Below are positions 25,326 through 34,289 of a stretch of DNA of 64,000 nt, piece after piece; position 1 is the stretch's first letter; the number at the start of each line of letters is the position of its first letter. Source of the stretch: Chitinophagales bacterium (GTDB lineage: Bacteria; Bacteroidota; Bacteroidia; Chitinophagales; UBA8649); contig JACJYT010000011.1 of assembly GCA_020635975.1 (NCBI GenBank), forward strand, positions 1-64,000, given 5' to 3'. A program made the translations under genes and the position numbers. The notes beneath the pieces were generated by a model. That model searched no databases. It worked only from the letters and a program-made list of their open reading frames with translations, and had not been told where the DNA came from.

Positions 25326-25838
25326 CTAAATAAGTGGCTTAAAGCTAAGGATGATTTTTTCAATATCTGCGCCATAGCGTTGCTTTCTATCCATGCTACG
25401 CGTCCAACATACTACTTCGTAGAATTTACCCTGGCTCTCGAAAGCAGAATGCCAATAGTAGATATTTTCATCTTCCATCATACCATACATTTGAACGTCA
25501 ATCGCTGTGAAATCGGCATTCTCTCTATAAAATGAATCGGTAACTAAGGGCTTGCTCAACAATTCGTAGTTTTTAAGTACATCCAAGCCTTCTTTCTGAA
25601 ATTCTAATAAGGTTTTATCTTGTTTATCTTCAACTCGAACGATACTATAGGTATTTCTATACGCGTTTTTATATTGCAGAACGGCTAGAGGGCTTAGATC
25701 ATTACACTCTTTCATATAGTCTGGATAGGCAATGATAAATTGATTTTCAAAATTAACTTCTTTAAATTCTTCAGAATATCCACAAGAACTTAGAAGGGCA
25801 GCTAAGGCGAAGAATAAAGAGATTTTAATGACTTTCAT
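25326..25838 (-). CDS. Lipoprotein of unknown function
   Basis: 170 residues with a lipoprotein signal ending LLSSC (cysteine at 19). The mature part has alternating strand-like segments and ends EKIILSFKPLI. This resembles the fold plan of PsbP/DcrB-like proteins (single domain with a final strand IILSFK), but I cannot confirm the family. The start overlaps the sterol-desaturase-family gene by 14 nt, so it is translated as the last gene of the holB-ricT-gldH unit. Confidence 0.65.
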   Translation of the reverse strand: MKVIKISLFFALAALLSSCGYSEEFKEVNFENQFIIAYPDYMKECNDLSPLAVLQYKNAYRNTYSIVRVEDKQDKTLLEFQKEGLDVLKNYELLSKPLVTDSFYRENADFTAIDVQMYGMMEDENIYYWHSAFESQGKFYEVVCWTRSMDRKQRYGADIEKIILSFKPLI

Positions 25839-26712
25839 GGAGTTGTTTTCTTAATGTTTTAGCGCGAAGATCTGGTCCATTATGACTCCAACCTGGAGGC
25901 ATAAAGAGATATTTAATTTTATTCTTAAGTCCGGGAGCATTTTTCACATCTTTAGCTAGGGCAACAAATTCATGACTAGCAATTACAAAAGGATTATAAC
26001 TGTTAATGTTGCTAGTAATACCATAAACAACTTTTTCTTCGTCTAGTTCCTCTTGAAAACTACCAAATAGTCGGTCCCAAATAATTAGAATGCCCGCATG
26101 ATTTTGGTCTAAATAGCGAATGTTACTACCATGGTGAACTCGATGGTGTGAGGGGGTATTAAAAAACCATTCAATTGGTTTTGGCAATTTTCTAAGATAT
26201 TCGGTATGCTGAAAGAATTGGTAAACTAAACTAATGGTTTGCATAGTAAAAATCATAAGTGGGTTAAAACCAACTAAGGGCAACCACGACCACCACAAGT
26301 ATTTATAAATTTGCTCTGCCCAACTTTGACGTAAAGCAGTACCCAAATTCATTTTAACAGAGGAATGATGATTAACATGGGCAGCCCATAATATTCTCAC
26401 TTCGTGACTAAGGCGATGGTGCCAATAAAAAGTAAAATCATCGGCAAAAAAGATTAAAATCCAAGCCCACCATTGCCAGCCAATTTCAAAAATTCGGTAT
26501 TGATAGAGGAAGGTGTAAAATAAAAGAGCTAAGAACTTCATTGTAGCTCCAAAGAAAAGAGAACCAAATCCCATGGCCAAGCTAGAAGCTGTATCTTTTA
26601 AATAATATAGGTCTTTTTTCTGATAAGCAGAAAGAGCAAATTCAACAATAATAAGTAGCGCAAAGATTGGAATACTATAAGCAAGTACAATATTATCTAG
26701 CGACAATCCCAT
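25825..26712 (-). CDS. Sterol desaturase / fatty acid hydroxylase superfamily protein
   Basis: 295 residues with four or so membrane segments and the di-iron histidine clusters HRLSH, HVNHHS and HRVHHGSN. It is shorter than the paralogue at 5240-6310 and lacks that protein's N-terminal region. The gene is joined to gldH by TAATG (one-base overlap) and to the next lipoprotein gene by a 14-nt overlap. Substrate unknown; no carotenoid or sterol genes are nearby. Confidence 0.85.
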   Translation of the reverse strand: MGLSLDNIVLAYSIPIFALLIIVEFALSAYQKKDLYYLKDTASSLAMGFGSLFFGATMKFLALLFYTFLYQYRIFEIGWQWWAWILIFFADDFTFYWHHRLSHEVRILWAAHVNHHSSVKMNLGTALRQSWAEQIYKYLWWSWLPLVGFNPLMIFTMQTISLVYQFFQHTEYLRKLPKPIEWFFNTPSHHRVHHGSNIRYLDQNHAGILIIWDRLFGSFQEELDEEKVVYGITSNINSYNPFVIASHEFVALAKDVKNAPGLKNKIKYLFMPPGWSHNGPDLRAKTLRKQLHESH

Positions 26713-27191
26713 TAGTCTTCTTTTTCTATATAATTCTCTAAACGTATACCTAAACTCATAATGTTTGCTAAAGGGTTCTCTCGCATTTCATGACTAAAAA
26801 CAACACGATAAGTACCTGGCATGAAGCTCTTATTATAGTAATCTTGCAGTTGAAATTGCAAATTACAGATGTCTCCAGAACATTCGCCAAACCAATGTCC
26901 GTCGGGTTGCGACATAGCTATATTGATCGGGGTGTTATACACGCTATCATTAGGGAAATGAAGCTGCATGTTAAGCCACATATTCCGCCATCCAAATTCG
27001 AAGCGATGGCGAACATTTAGAAGGAGGTTTTTGTGAAGCTCATCTTCTATTTGAAATTCAAAGCTCAAGCTATCATTTTGTTCCCACTGGTAATTAGAGA
27101 TATCTATGTTTTTTTCGTAAACCACATTTTGGTCACAAGATTGTAGCGAAAGCCCAAGTATTATCAGAACAAAAAGAAGTATTCTAGGCAT
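26712..27191 (-). CDS. gldH: Gliding motility lipoprotein GldH
   Basis: 159 residues from ATG 27191: signal MPRILLFVLIILGLSLQSC, lipid cysteine 19. The mature body matches GldH: YEKNIDISNYQW, RHRFEFGWRNMWLN, PDGHWFGECSGD and MPGTYRVVFSHEMRENPL. GldH is required for gliding in Flavobacterium and works with the type IX secretion/gliding apparatus, usually with GldJ, GldK and others encoded elsewhere. The longer upstream frame is an out-of-phase reading of the lysine-rich tail of the neighbouring gene and is rejected. Overlaps ricT by 8 nt. Confidence 0.92.
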   Translation of the reverse strand: MPRILLFVLIILGLSLQSCDQNVVYEKNIDISNYQWEQNDSLSFEFQIEDELHKNLLLNVRHRFEFGWRNMWLNMQLHFPNDSVYNTPINIAMSQPDGHWFGECSGDICNLQFQLQDYYNKSFMPGTYRVVFSHEMRENPLANIMSLGIRLENYIEKED

Positions 27192-28341
27192 TTTTTTTAT
27201 TGCTATTATTGTTGTTTCTATTTCTATTTTTTCGGTAGTTGTTCTTCTTCTTTTTCTTTTTCTTCGTGCCACTTTCTAAAGTACTCAAGCTAACGCTTCC
27301 CACAAGATCTTCACTATAGCTATCTTCTATTTCTCTAGCTGCAGGAGTATCTACGATATTAAAATCATCTAGGCTATTTGGAAATTCGTTATTCTTATTC
27401 ATTTGTAGCAACTTGGCAACATCTTCAGAACTTAGTTTATAATATTTGTTGCTTTTGTCTAAGTTGTATGTAAGTTCTTTTTTGAAGATATCTGTTTTTC
27501 TTAAGTAGGCTACTCCCTCTTTCGTTTTTATCTTATCTGGGTTTTTAGGTATGCCTTTTAATGCATCCATATAAGTGTCCAACTCGTAATTCAAACAACA
27601 TTTTAATCGACCGCATTGTCCAGAAAGTTTGTCGCTATTAATGCTTAATTGCTGATACCTAGCAGCTCCTGTAGAAACACTATCAAAGTCACTTAACCAA
27701 GTAGAACAGCACAATTCTCTTCCACATGAGCCAATTCCTCCAATTCTTCCAGCTTCTTGACGTGCGCCAATTTGACGCATTTCGATTTTTACTTTAAACT
27801 CACTAGCAAATTGTTTTACCAAATCTCTAAAGTCAATTCTGTTTTCGGCCGTGTAGAAAAAGGTGGTTTTTTTTCCATCTCCTTGAAACTCTACATCTCC
27901 AATCTTCATATCTAAATTTAAGCTTCGCGATATAACTCTTGCTTTTACAAGCATTTGTTTCTCGTTGGCTCGAAGCTCATGCATTTTTTCTATGTCTTGG
28001 TCATTAGCCTTTCTAAGAATAGATCGAATAGTATCTGCGCTTTCTTTTACATCTTTCTTTTTCATTTGAAGTTTAACCAATTCTCCAGTTAAACTTACTT
28101 CTCCAATATCGTATCCTTGTGATGCATCTACAATAACCATCTCCCCACGAAACAAATCTAGTTTCGCATCATTGCGATAAAAAGCCTTTCTAGCGCCATT
28201 TTTGAAGCTAATTTCTACTAAGTTGAAGTTGTAATTGTCAGAAAGCGGTATGTCCGCAAACCAATCGAAACTATTCATTTTGTTGCAGCCCCCTGAACTA
28301 CATCCTCCTGAAGAGCCACACCCTGCTGTACTGCAAGCCAT
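27184..28341 (-). CDS. ricT: PSP1-domain protein, RicT/YaaT homologue
   Basis: 385 residues. N-terminal cysteine cluster (C3, C8, C14, C19) in a Gly/Ser-rich arm, then the PSP1 domain with the cysteine-rich core CGRELCCSTWL and QCGRLKCCLNYE, and a very basic low-complexity C-terminus of Lys, Asn and Arg. In Bacillus, RicT acts with RicA and RicF as an iron-sulfur complex influencing RNA processing; those partners are not encoded here. In Bacteroidota ricT next to gldH and holB is a recurring order. The basic tail suggests nucleic-acid binding (inference). Confidence 0.88.
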   Translation of the reverse strand: MACSTAGCGSSGGCSSGGCNKMNSFDWFADIPLSDNYNFNLVEISFKNGARKAFYRNDAKLDLFRGEMVIVDASQGYDIGEVSLTGELVKLQMKKKDVKESADTIRSILRKANDQDIEKMHELRANEKQMLVKARVISRSLNLDMKIGDVEFQGDGKKTTFFYTAENRIDFRDLVKQFASEFKVKIEMRQIGARQEAGRIGGIGSCGRELCCSTWLSDFDSVSTGAARYQQLSINSDKLSGQCGRLKCCLNYELDTYMDALKGIPKNPDKIKTKEGVAYLRKTDIFKKELTYNLDKSNKYYKLSSEDVAKLLQMNKNNEFPNSLDDFNIVDTPAAREIEDSYSEDLVGSVSLSTLESGTKKKKKKKNNYRKNRNRNNNNSNKKNA

Positions 28342-28402
28342 ATTTATTTTATTTGAACTTTTTCTTGCGAAAGAAAAAGCAAAATTATCAATTATTATTG
28401 TC

Positions 28403-29533
28403 TTAGAAAACCGACTTCTGCTTCAGCAAAGCCTTTATTTTCATACTTGTACTTAAGAAAGCAATTTTCGCATTTGCATTCCGTACAATTTGATAGTGCA
28501 AGTTATTGATTATTTGGGAAATGCTTAGCATCTTTTGCCAACTAATTGTTTCCACCATTTTAAGTGCAACAGTTTTTTCTGTAGCATTTAATTTACAATT
28601 TAAGCCATTTTTTGCAGCCAAAGCTTCCCGAATAAAAAATAGGGCATATTGAATGAAGGTTTTTTGATTTTGTCTTCCAGTAGCTCCCATGCTTTCCGTC
28701 CAATCAATCAGTTGTTGGGCAAAACTAAGACTTGGTCGAGCGTTTTGTTGAATAATCAATAGCAACCAAGTTCGTAAACTTTCAAAATAGTTATTATCGG
28801 CTTGACCAAGTAATTGCTTGGCTTCGATCCACGATCCATCAGAAATTTGTGCAAGTTTTAAGGCTTCTTCTTGACTTAAGCCAAGTTTTTCTTGGAGGGC
28901 ATTTTCTATATCCTCCGTTTTTAGCTTTTGAAATTTTAGTATTTGTGTTCTACTTAAAATGGTAGGCAAAATGGCTTCTTGCGATTGGGCAATAAGAATG
29001 AAAATAGTATTGGCAGGCGGTTCTTCAATAATTTTTAAGAGTCTGTTGCCTTCTTTCTGAAGATATTCAGCCCCCCAAATTATTTGTATTTTATACTTGC
29101 CTTCAAAATGTCTTAGTCCATGCTGCCTAATTATTTGATTGCATTCTTCTGCGGTGATGTTTCCCTGCTTGTTTTCATTATCTAAGAGGGCTATCCAATC
29201 AGAATAACTAAAATAGGCTTCGTCTTTTAAAAAGTTTCTCCACTGCTCTATATCCTCCCTGGCCATACTTCTAGGTCCTATGGTAGGATAGGTATAAAAA
29301 ATATCTGGGTGAGAAAGTTTTTCCGCTTTAATACAAGAACTGCATTGCCCACAGCTATCTTTTTCGTTCCTATTCTCGCAATTTAAATATTGAGCGAAGG
29401 CTAAGGCCATGCTTAGTTTGCCGCAACCTTCAGCGCCAAGAAAGAGCATAGCTTGACTAACCTTTTCCGCTTGTGCCGAAAGTAAAAGTTGTTCCTTTAT
29501 AGATTCTTGAGCTATGACTTGTTTAAAAAGCAT
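28403..29533 (-). CDS. holB: DNA polymerase III delta-prime subunit
   Basis: 376 residues from ATG 29533 (a GTG one codon earlier is possible). Clamp-loader AAA+ features include LGAEGCGKLSMA (P-loop) and a zinc module with cysteines spaced C-x9-C-x2-C-x2-C (ENRNEKDSCGQCSSC region), then IIEEPPANTIFILIAQS and the SRTQ sensor motif. The delta-prime subunit is part of the complex that loads the beta clamp. It is the first gene of the holB-ricT-gldH unit, divergent from queD. Confidence 0.88.
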   Translation of the reverse strand: MLFKQVIAQESIKEQLLLSAQAEKVSQAMLFLGAEGCGKLSMALAFAQYLNCENRNEKDSCGQCSSCIKAEKLSHPDIFYTYPTIGPRSMAREDIEQWRNFLKDEAYFSYSDWIALLDNENKQGNITAEECNQIIRQHGLRHFEGKYKIQIIWGAEYLQKEGNRLLKIIEEPPANTIFILIAQSQEAILPTILSRTQILKFQKLKTEDIENALQEKLGLSQEEALKLAQISDGSWIEAKQLLGQADNNYFESLRTWLLLIIQQNARPSLSFAQQLIDWTESMGATGRQNQKTFIQYALFFIREALAAKNGLNCKLNATEKTVALKMVETISWQKMLSISQIINNLHYQIVRNANAKIAFLSTSMKIKALLKQKSVF

Positions 29534-29612
29534 CACTTAATTAAAGAGTGTGTAAATTTACATAATTAATGCTAAGGATAAACTCTTTAGCAATGCAATT
29601 GTTTAATTAGAT

Positions 29613-30020
29613 ATGAAAGTAGCAGTATTCAGAAAGGCACATTTTAATGCCGCGCATCGCTTGTATAACAAAGCATGGACAGAAGACAAGAATAATGAGG
29701 TTTTTGGCCTTTGTAATAACGCTAATTGGCACGGACATAATTATGAACTAGAGGTTAAGTTGGTAGGCGAAGTAGATCCAGAAACAGGTTATGTTATTGA
29801 TTTAAAAGTACTTAAAGATATTATTAAGCAGGAGGTGGAAGAGCGATTTGATCATAAAAATTTGAACTTGGATTGCCCCGAGTTTGCATCTTTAAACCCT
29901 ACTGCAGAAAATATTTGTGTAGTAATTTATGATTTGCTTCGAGCTGCCATAGGAGACCAATACGAACTGCAGGTCAGGCTCTATGAAACTCCTAGAAATT
30001 ATGTAGAATATCCAGCCTAA
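29613..30020 (+). CDS. queD: 6-carboxytetrahydropterin synthase / 6-pyruvoyltetrahydropterin synthase
   Basis: 135 residues. Zinc histidines are in FNAAHRL and the pair in NWHGHNYELEV, with the catalytic-type cysteine in FGLCNNANWHGH and the substrate-anchoring Glu in LYETPRNYVEY. The CNN-x3-HGH pattern is shared by PTPS (tetrahydropterin synthesis) and QueD (queuosine and other 7-deazapurines). No queC, queE or folE is adjacent, so QueD is favoured only by frequency. Monocistronic. Confidence 0.88.
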   Translation: MKVAVFRKAHFNAAHRLYNKAWTEDKNNEVFGLCNNANWHGHNYELEVKLVGEVDPETGYVIDLKVLKDIIKQEVEERFDHKNLNLDCPEFASLNPTAENICVVIYDLLRAAIGDQYELQVRLYETPRNYVEYPA

Positions 30021-30026
30021 GTAGCT

Positions 30027-32972
30027 TTAGTGAATTATTGATCGATAAATTACCCCTTGAATATCGGTGCGAATATTTTCTTTTGCTAAAGTATTCTCTG
30101 TAGCATAAGGGTAGGTTCTATTGGAAAGGAAAACGTAAATCAAATTATATTCGGGATCCGCCCAAACACAAGTTCCAGTAAATCCAGTATGACCAAAACA
30201 GGCATCACTTACTTCAGAACAAGTTGGTCCACCTTTAATTTTCCCATTTTTATCTCTTATTACCGGTTTGTCAAATCCTAACGCTCTTCTATTATCCTTT
30301 TCTGTATAATGTTGCGAATTGAAGTACGCAATAGTTTCCGACTTTAAAAATTGTTTTCCCTTATAGTAGCCATTATTTAATAACATCTGAAATACCGCTG
30401 CTAAATCTTGTGAATTGCTAAACAGTCCGGCATGTCCACAAACTCCGCCAAGCATAGCAGCACCTGGATCGTGCACATAGCCTTTTATTTCTTGCTTTCT
30501 AAATATGGTATCTTTTTCTGTTGGAACAATTCGGCCTAAGTCAAATTTGCTTCTCGGTAGAAAAGAGATATTTTCAAGTCCCATTGGTTTATAAAACATT
30601 TCTTGAACATATTGATCCAAGCTCTGTTTAGAAATTTTTTCTACCAATTGCATTAGGAGGTAAAAGCCTAAATCGCTGTACTTATATTCTGGTTTTTCTT
30701 TAATCTTTACCCCCGATATGGTTGTCCAAATTACCTCCGTAGAATCCTTGCAAATAAACAAATCGTCGGCAACTTTAATACAATAAGAAGCATTACTATC
30801 TACACTATACCAATTGTTGTAAACGGAATCTTCAACAGTAGGAACGTAAAACGGAATCCATGCGGGCAAACCCGATTGGTGCGCCAAAATCTCTTTTATT
30901 ACTAGGCTTCCAACAGTGGTTTCTTTTAATTGTGGCAGGTAGGTTTTTATGTCTTTATTAAGGTCTATTTTGTCTTCTTCATAAAGCTTCATTACTGCCA
31001 AAGTGGTAGCTGCAACTTTCGTAATGGAGGCTAAATCGTAAATACTAGAATTGGTAATGGCATCATTATTTTCATAAGTACTATTACCAAAAGACTTGTT
31101 GTAAACTATTTTGCCATCTTTTGCAACTAGAATTTGACAACCTGGACTTGCCTTAAGCGCAATGGCTTTTTTCGCAAAGTAATCAATAGAATCTAATCGA
31201 GAGGCATCCATTTGCACCTCACTTGGAAGCGCATATTGGAGAACATCTTCATTCTTAAATTCTATACCCGTATTCACTTTAAACCTTCCTGCGCTTACTG
31301 GCAACTTTCCATTAACTTCTATGCCACCAAAAATTGCTTGACCAGCTGCTTTTTGAGAAGCTTCATTTTCTTCATAGGCAACTACAAGCGTTTTGAAATC
31401 TTGAAAGAAGCTGAGACTATATGGACTGCCAAACAAGATTAAAACCAATTCCTTCTCCTTGTCTAATTGCTTAAGAAACTCTAATTCTGCAGCACTTATT
31501 CCGAAGTTTTTGGATTTCCATCTACTCATGTCATAGAGTCCAACAACTACTTTATCATAATCTTTGAACTTAGCAAGTTGGGTGGTTATTTGCGTGCTTT
31601 GTAAGTCGTTTGCTATGAAAAAGTGATTTTTAAGTCCAAAGTTTTCGCAACTGCTATGCAAGGCTTGCTTGCTTCCTTTACCCAAAGAAAGAAGTGCAAT
31701 TTTATCTGCTTCCCTTGTTTTTAAAGGAAGTAAATTCTCTTCGTTGTTTACTAGGGTTATGGCCTTTTCAAAGAGGAGTTTATTAAATTCTATGGCTTCC
31801 TTATTTTGTAAGACTTGCGCTATGTTTTTGGTAGAAACATAGGTCTTTTGATTTAAACCCAAATAGTATTTATATTCTAGAACTTTTTTAAGTCTTTCAT
31901 CCAGATATGCTTCGCTAATTTCACCTTTTGAAAGAGCAAGTTTAATGGCAGCGATGGCTTTCGGGATATTACTAGGAATAACCAATACATCATTACCTGC
32001 TAAGAAGGCCAATTTGTCTACTTCTCCAGCATCGAAGAATTTGCTTGCGCCTTGCATATTAAGAGCATCCGAAAAAACTAGGCCTTTAAAGCCTAGGCTA
32101 TCTTTTAGCAGTGTGCTAACCACTTTTTTAGAAAGGCTTGAAGCTAAATTTGGTGTTTTATCTAGGGCAGGAATATTCAAGTGGGCAACCATCATTCCCA
32201 TCATTCCATTTTCTATAGCCACTTTAAAGGGGTAAAGTTCCAAACTATCTAAGCGAGCGAAATTGTGTTTTATGATTGGTAAATCTTGGTGAGAGTCGGT
32301 GTCTGTGTCGCCATGTCCCGGAAAATGCTTGCCAACAGCCATCACCCCTTTACTTTGCATTCCTTGAGCATAGGCTAGGGCTTTTAGAGCCACATTGTAT
32401 TTGTCTTCACCAAAACTTCTATCGTTAATAACGGGGTTGTTAATGTTGTTATTGATGTCTAGTACAGGGGCCAAGTTTATATTAATTCCTAAGGCCTTGC
32501 ATTCTAGTGCAATTCTTTCGCCCATTTGATAAATAAGTTCGTCGTCTTGTATTGCACCAAGGGTTAGTTGGCGAGGGTATTGAATGCTACTATCTACCCG
32601 CATGTTGATACCCCATTCGCCATCAATAGAGATAAACAAAGGTAGTGTGGTGCTTTTTTGGAAACTATTAGACCAAGTTGCAATTTCTGTTGGATGGCCT
32701 TTGAAGAAGATGACTCCACCTATTTGATAGTTCTTGATAAGTTTTTCAACCTCTAGTTTGCTGCTTTCCCCTTGAGTAGGGTAAGCACCAACCATAAAGA
32801 ACTGAGCTATTTTTTGATCTAAGTTTAAGCTAGCACTTACAGAATCTACCCAGGCATTTTTTTCTAATTCGTGGATAATACCATCACTACTAGGCAAATA
32901 AGTATGTTTCACTCCAATTGATTGGAGTGATAAGGACATAAAAACTATTAAAATCCACCAGCCTCTTTTCAT
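30027..32972 (-). CDS. GH3 (NagZ-like) plus serine beta-lactamase-like fusion protein
   Basis: 981 residues with a signal-type N-terminus. Residues about 40-560 form a family 3 glycoside hydrolase with the NagZ signature KHFPGHGDTDTDSH (215-228), which supplies the His/Asp acid-base, and the nucleophile Asp302 in SDALNM. Residues about 590-975 form a class C beta-lactamase/DD-peptidase-like domain: SITK at 649-652, YSDLGF in place of YxN, and HTGFTG. Fused enzymes of this kind occur in Bacteroidota and suggest combined removal of N-acetylglucosamine and peptide or ester bonds in cell-wall fragments. Both sets of catalytic residues look intact. Confidence 0.9.
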   Translation of the reverse strand: MKRGWWILIVFMSLSLQSIGVKHTYLPSSDGIIHELEKNAWVDSVSASLNLDQKIAQFFMVGAYPTQGESSKLEVEKLIKNYQIGGVIFFKGHPTEIATWSNSFQKSTTLPLFISIDGEWGINMRVDSSIQYPRQLTLGAIQDDELIYQMGERIALECKALGININLAPVLDINNNINNPVINDRSFGEDKYNVALKALAYAQGMQSKGVMAVGKHFPGHGDTDTDSHQDLPIIKHNFARLDSLELYPFKVAIENGMMGMMVAHLNIPALDKTPNLASSLSKKVVSTLLKDSLGFKGLVFSDALNMQGASKFFDAGEVDKLAFLAGNDVLVIPSNIPKAIAAIKLALSKGEISEAYLDERLKKVLEYKYYLGLNQKTYVSTKNIAQVLQNKEAIEFNKLLFEKAITLVNNEENLLPLKTREADKIALLSLGKGSKQALHSSCENFGLKNHFFIANDLQSTQITTQLAKFKDYDKVVVGLYDMSRWKSKNFGISAAELEFLKQLDKEKELVLILFGSPYSLSFFQDFKTLVVAYEENEASQKAAGQAIFGGIEVNGKLPVSAGRFKVNTGIEFKNEDVLQYALPSEVQMDASRLDSIDYFAKKAIALKASPGCQILVAKDGKIVYNKSFGNSTYENNDAITNSSIYDLASITKVAATTLAVMKLYEEDKIDLNKDIKTYLPQLKETTVGSLVIKEILAHQSGLPAWIPFYVPTVEDSVYNNWYSVDSNASYCIKVADDLFICKDSTEVIWTTISGVKIKEKPEYKYSDLGFYLLMQLVEKISKQSLDQYVQEMFYKPMGLENISFLPRSKFDLGRIVPTEKDTIFRKQEIKGYVHDPGAAMLGGVCGHAGLFSNSQDLAAVFQMLLNNGYYKGKQFLKSETIAYFNSQHYTEKDNRRALGFDKPVIRDKNGKIKGGPTCSEVSDACFGHTGFTGTCVWADPEYNLIYVFLSNRTYPYATENTLAKENIRTDIQGVIYRSIIH

Positions 32973-33032
32973 CTTGTAAATGTAAATCTAAGTAGTATAA
33001 GTTCTACTAAAACCGTGCTAAAATGAATCAAC

Positions 33033-33057
33033 GCGCAAATGTGAATAAACATTGCGC
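33033..33057 (-). terminator. Candidate terminator hairpin after the acyltransferase gene
   Basis: GCGCAAATG and CATTGCGC pair with one bulged base around an AT loop, in the 121-bp gap about 37 bp past the stop of the upstream minus-strand gene. No clear T-run follows, so support is modest. Confidence 0.4.
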
Positions 33058-33093
33058 TTAGCCTACTGGATTCGCATTAATGATCCTTGAAAT

Positions 33094-34275
33094 TTAAGAG
33101 GCTTGCTCCACTCTAAATGGTTTTCTTACTTCAAAAGGTTCTGGTTTTAAGTAAGTAGTGAGTGGTTTAATGACGATGTTTGGAATTCTACTATTGTGTT
33201 TGAGTAAGGAAAAGCCCTTTTTTGGAACCGCTCCAACTGAAGTTTTTATTTCACTTGCTGTTCTACCAAAGTGAATTTGACTTATTCTTTCTTGAATCCC
33301 TTGTTCGATACAATCGTATAAAATTCTTTGATACACACAATGCTCCTTATTGTATTTGTAATCTATGCCTATTAGATTAATATTTAAAGCTTTAGCATCT
33401 ACAAAATAGCTAATAAAGCCTAGCATTTCGCCCTCATGATAATAGGCTCTAAGTTTAAATTTTTCGGGATAAGCTAACTTGAAGTCATAAAAATAGTTTT
33501 GGCTAATTTCTGCAAGCTTAAAGCTAGCACTGCTAAGAACATTTTTATACAAGCTGAAAATTAACTTCGTGTTTTCTTTGATTTCTTCGGCAGTCAGATC
33601 TTTAATAAGCAGGGAATTGCTCTTGCTAAAAACCTTTTTCGTCCTAACCCTATATTTCGATACGATACTATCTAAATAGTCATCGAAAGTTTTCCAAGAT
33701 TCTTGAATATCAAAAATTAAATCCGGTTCTACTTCAAATAATCGGTAAGACTTATTTACCATAATATCATGATTAACTAAATCTTCTTCTCTTAAATCAC
33801 TAATTAAAAAGGCATCAATTTTTTGCGACTTAGAAAGAGCTTTACATGCCTGATCTAGGATTTCCCATTTTTCTTTTGCGCTTACTTCTTTATAAAAAAT
33901 TTGGCCTTTGTCGCCAGTTAAGAAAACATTGCCTAGCACGGCTAAATTCCAATTTACTCTTTCTAATGCTAGATCGACAATAGCTTCTAAGCTCTTATTT
34001 ATAATACAATCTTCTCCCTCTGGTATATAAGATCGCAACTCATCGCCCTTAAATGGCATAATTTGAAAATACAACAAAGCCAATTTTTCCTTTTGTTGGA
34101 AAACTTCCACAACTTGATGCTGAATATGTTTTGAAACTTGGGCACTTTGCTTTATAAAGCTAGGAGTGCTGAAAAGTGAGCTGGCGGAAATTTCAGAAAC
34201 TTCGCTTAATGAATTTGCGGGTAAAACTCGAAATTGATATTCTGAATTCTTACACTTGCTTTTAGATTTTATCAT
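33094..34275 (-). CDS. GNAT/FemAB-like acyltransferase
   Basis: 393 residues. The C-terminal two thirds follow the BioF2/FemAB-like acetyltransferase plan: a helical region around WKTFDDYLDSIVSKYR, strands such as LRAYYHEGEMLGFISYFV, INLIGIDYKYN, and HFGRTASEIKTSVGAVPKKG near the end (the conserved HFGR-type motif of peptidoglycan/DUF482-like proteins). No membrane segment is visible. It sits 14 bp after the AarF kinase gene in one operon. The acceptor is unknown. Confidence 0.7.
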   Translation of the reverse strand: MIKSKSKCKNSEYQFRVLPANSLSEVSEISASSLFSTPSFIKQSAQVSKHIQHQVVEVFQQKEKLALLYFQIMPFKGDELRSYIPEGEDCIINKSLEAIVDLALERVNWNLAVLGNVFLTGDKGQIFYKEVSAKEKWEILDQACKALSKSQKIDAFLISDLREEDLVNHDIMVNKSYRLFEVEPDLIFDIQESWKTFDDYLDSIVSKYRVRTKKVFSKSNSLLIKDLTAEEIKENTKLIFSLYKNVLSSASFKLAEISQNYFYDFKLAYPEKFKLRAYYHEGEMLGFISYFVDAKALNINLIGIDYKYNKEHCVYQRILYDCIEQGIQERISQIHFGRTASEIKTSVGAVPKKGFSLLKHNSRIPNIVIKPLTTYLKPEPFEVRKPFRVEQAS

Positions 34276-34289
34276 TTTTCTCGCCTAGT

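Noticed and set aside
27192..27272. N-terminal extension of gldH rich in Arg and Lys
   Set aside because: It is the out-of-phase reading of the lysine-rich ricT tail; the lipoprotein signal begins at 27191.
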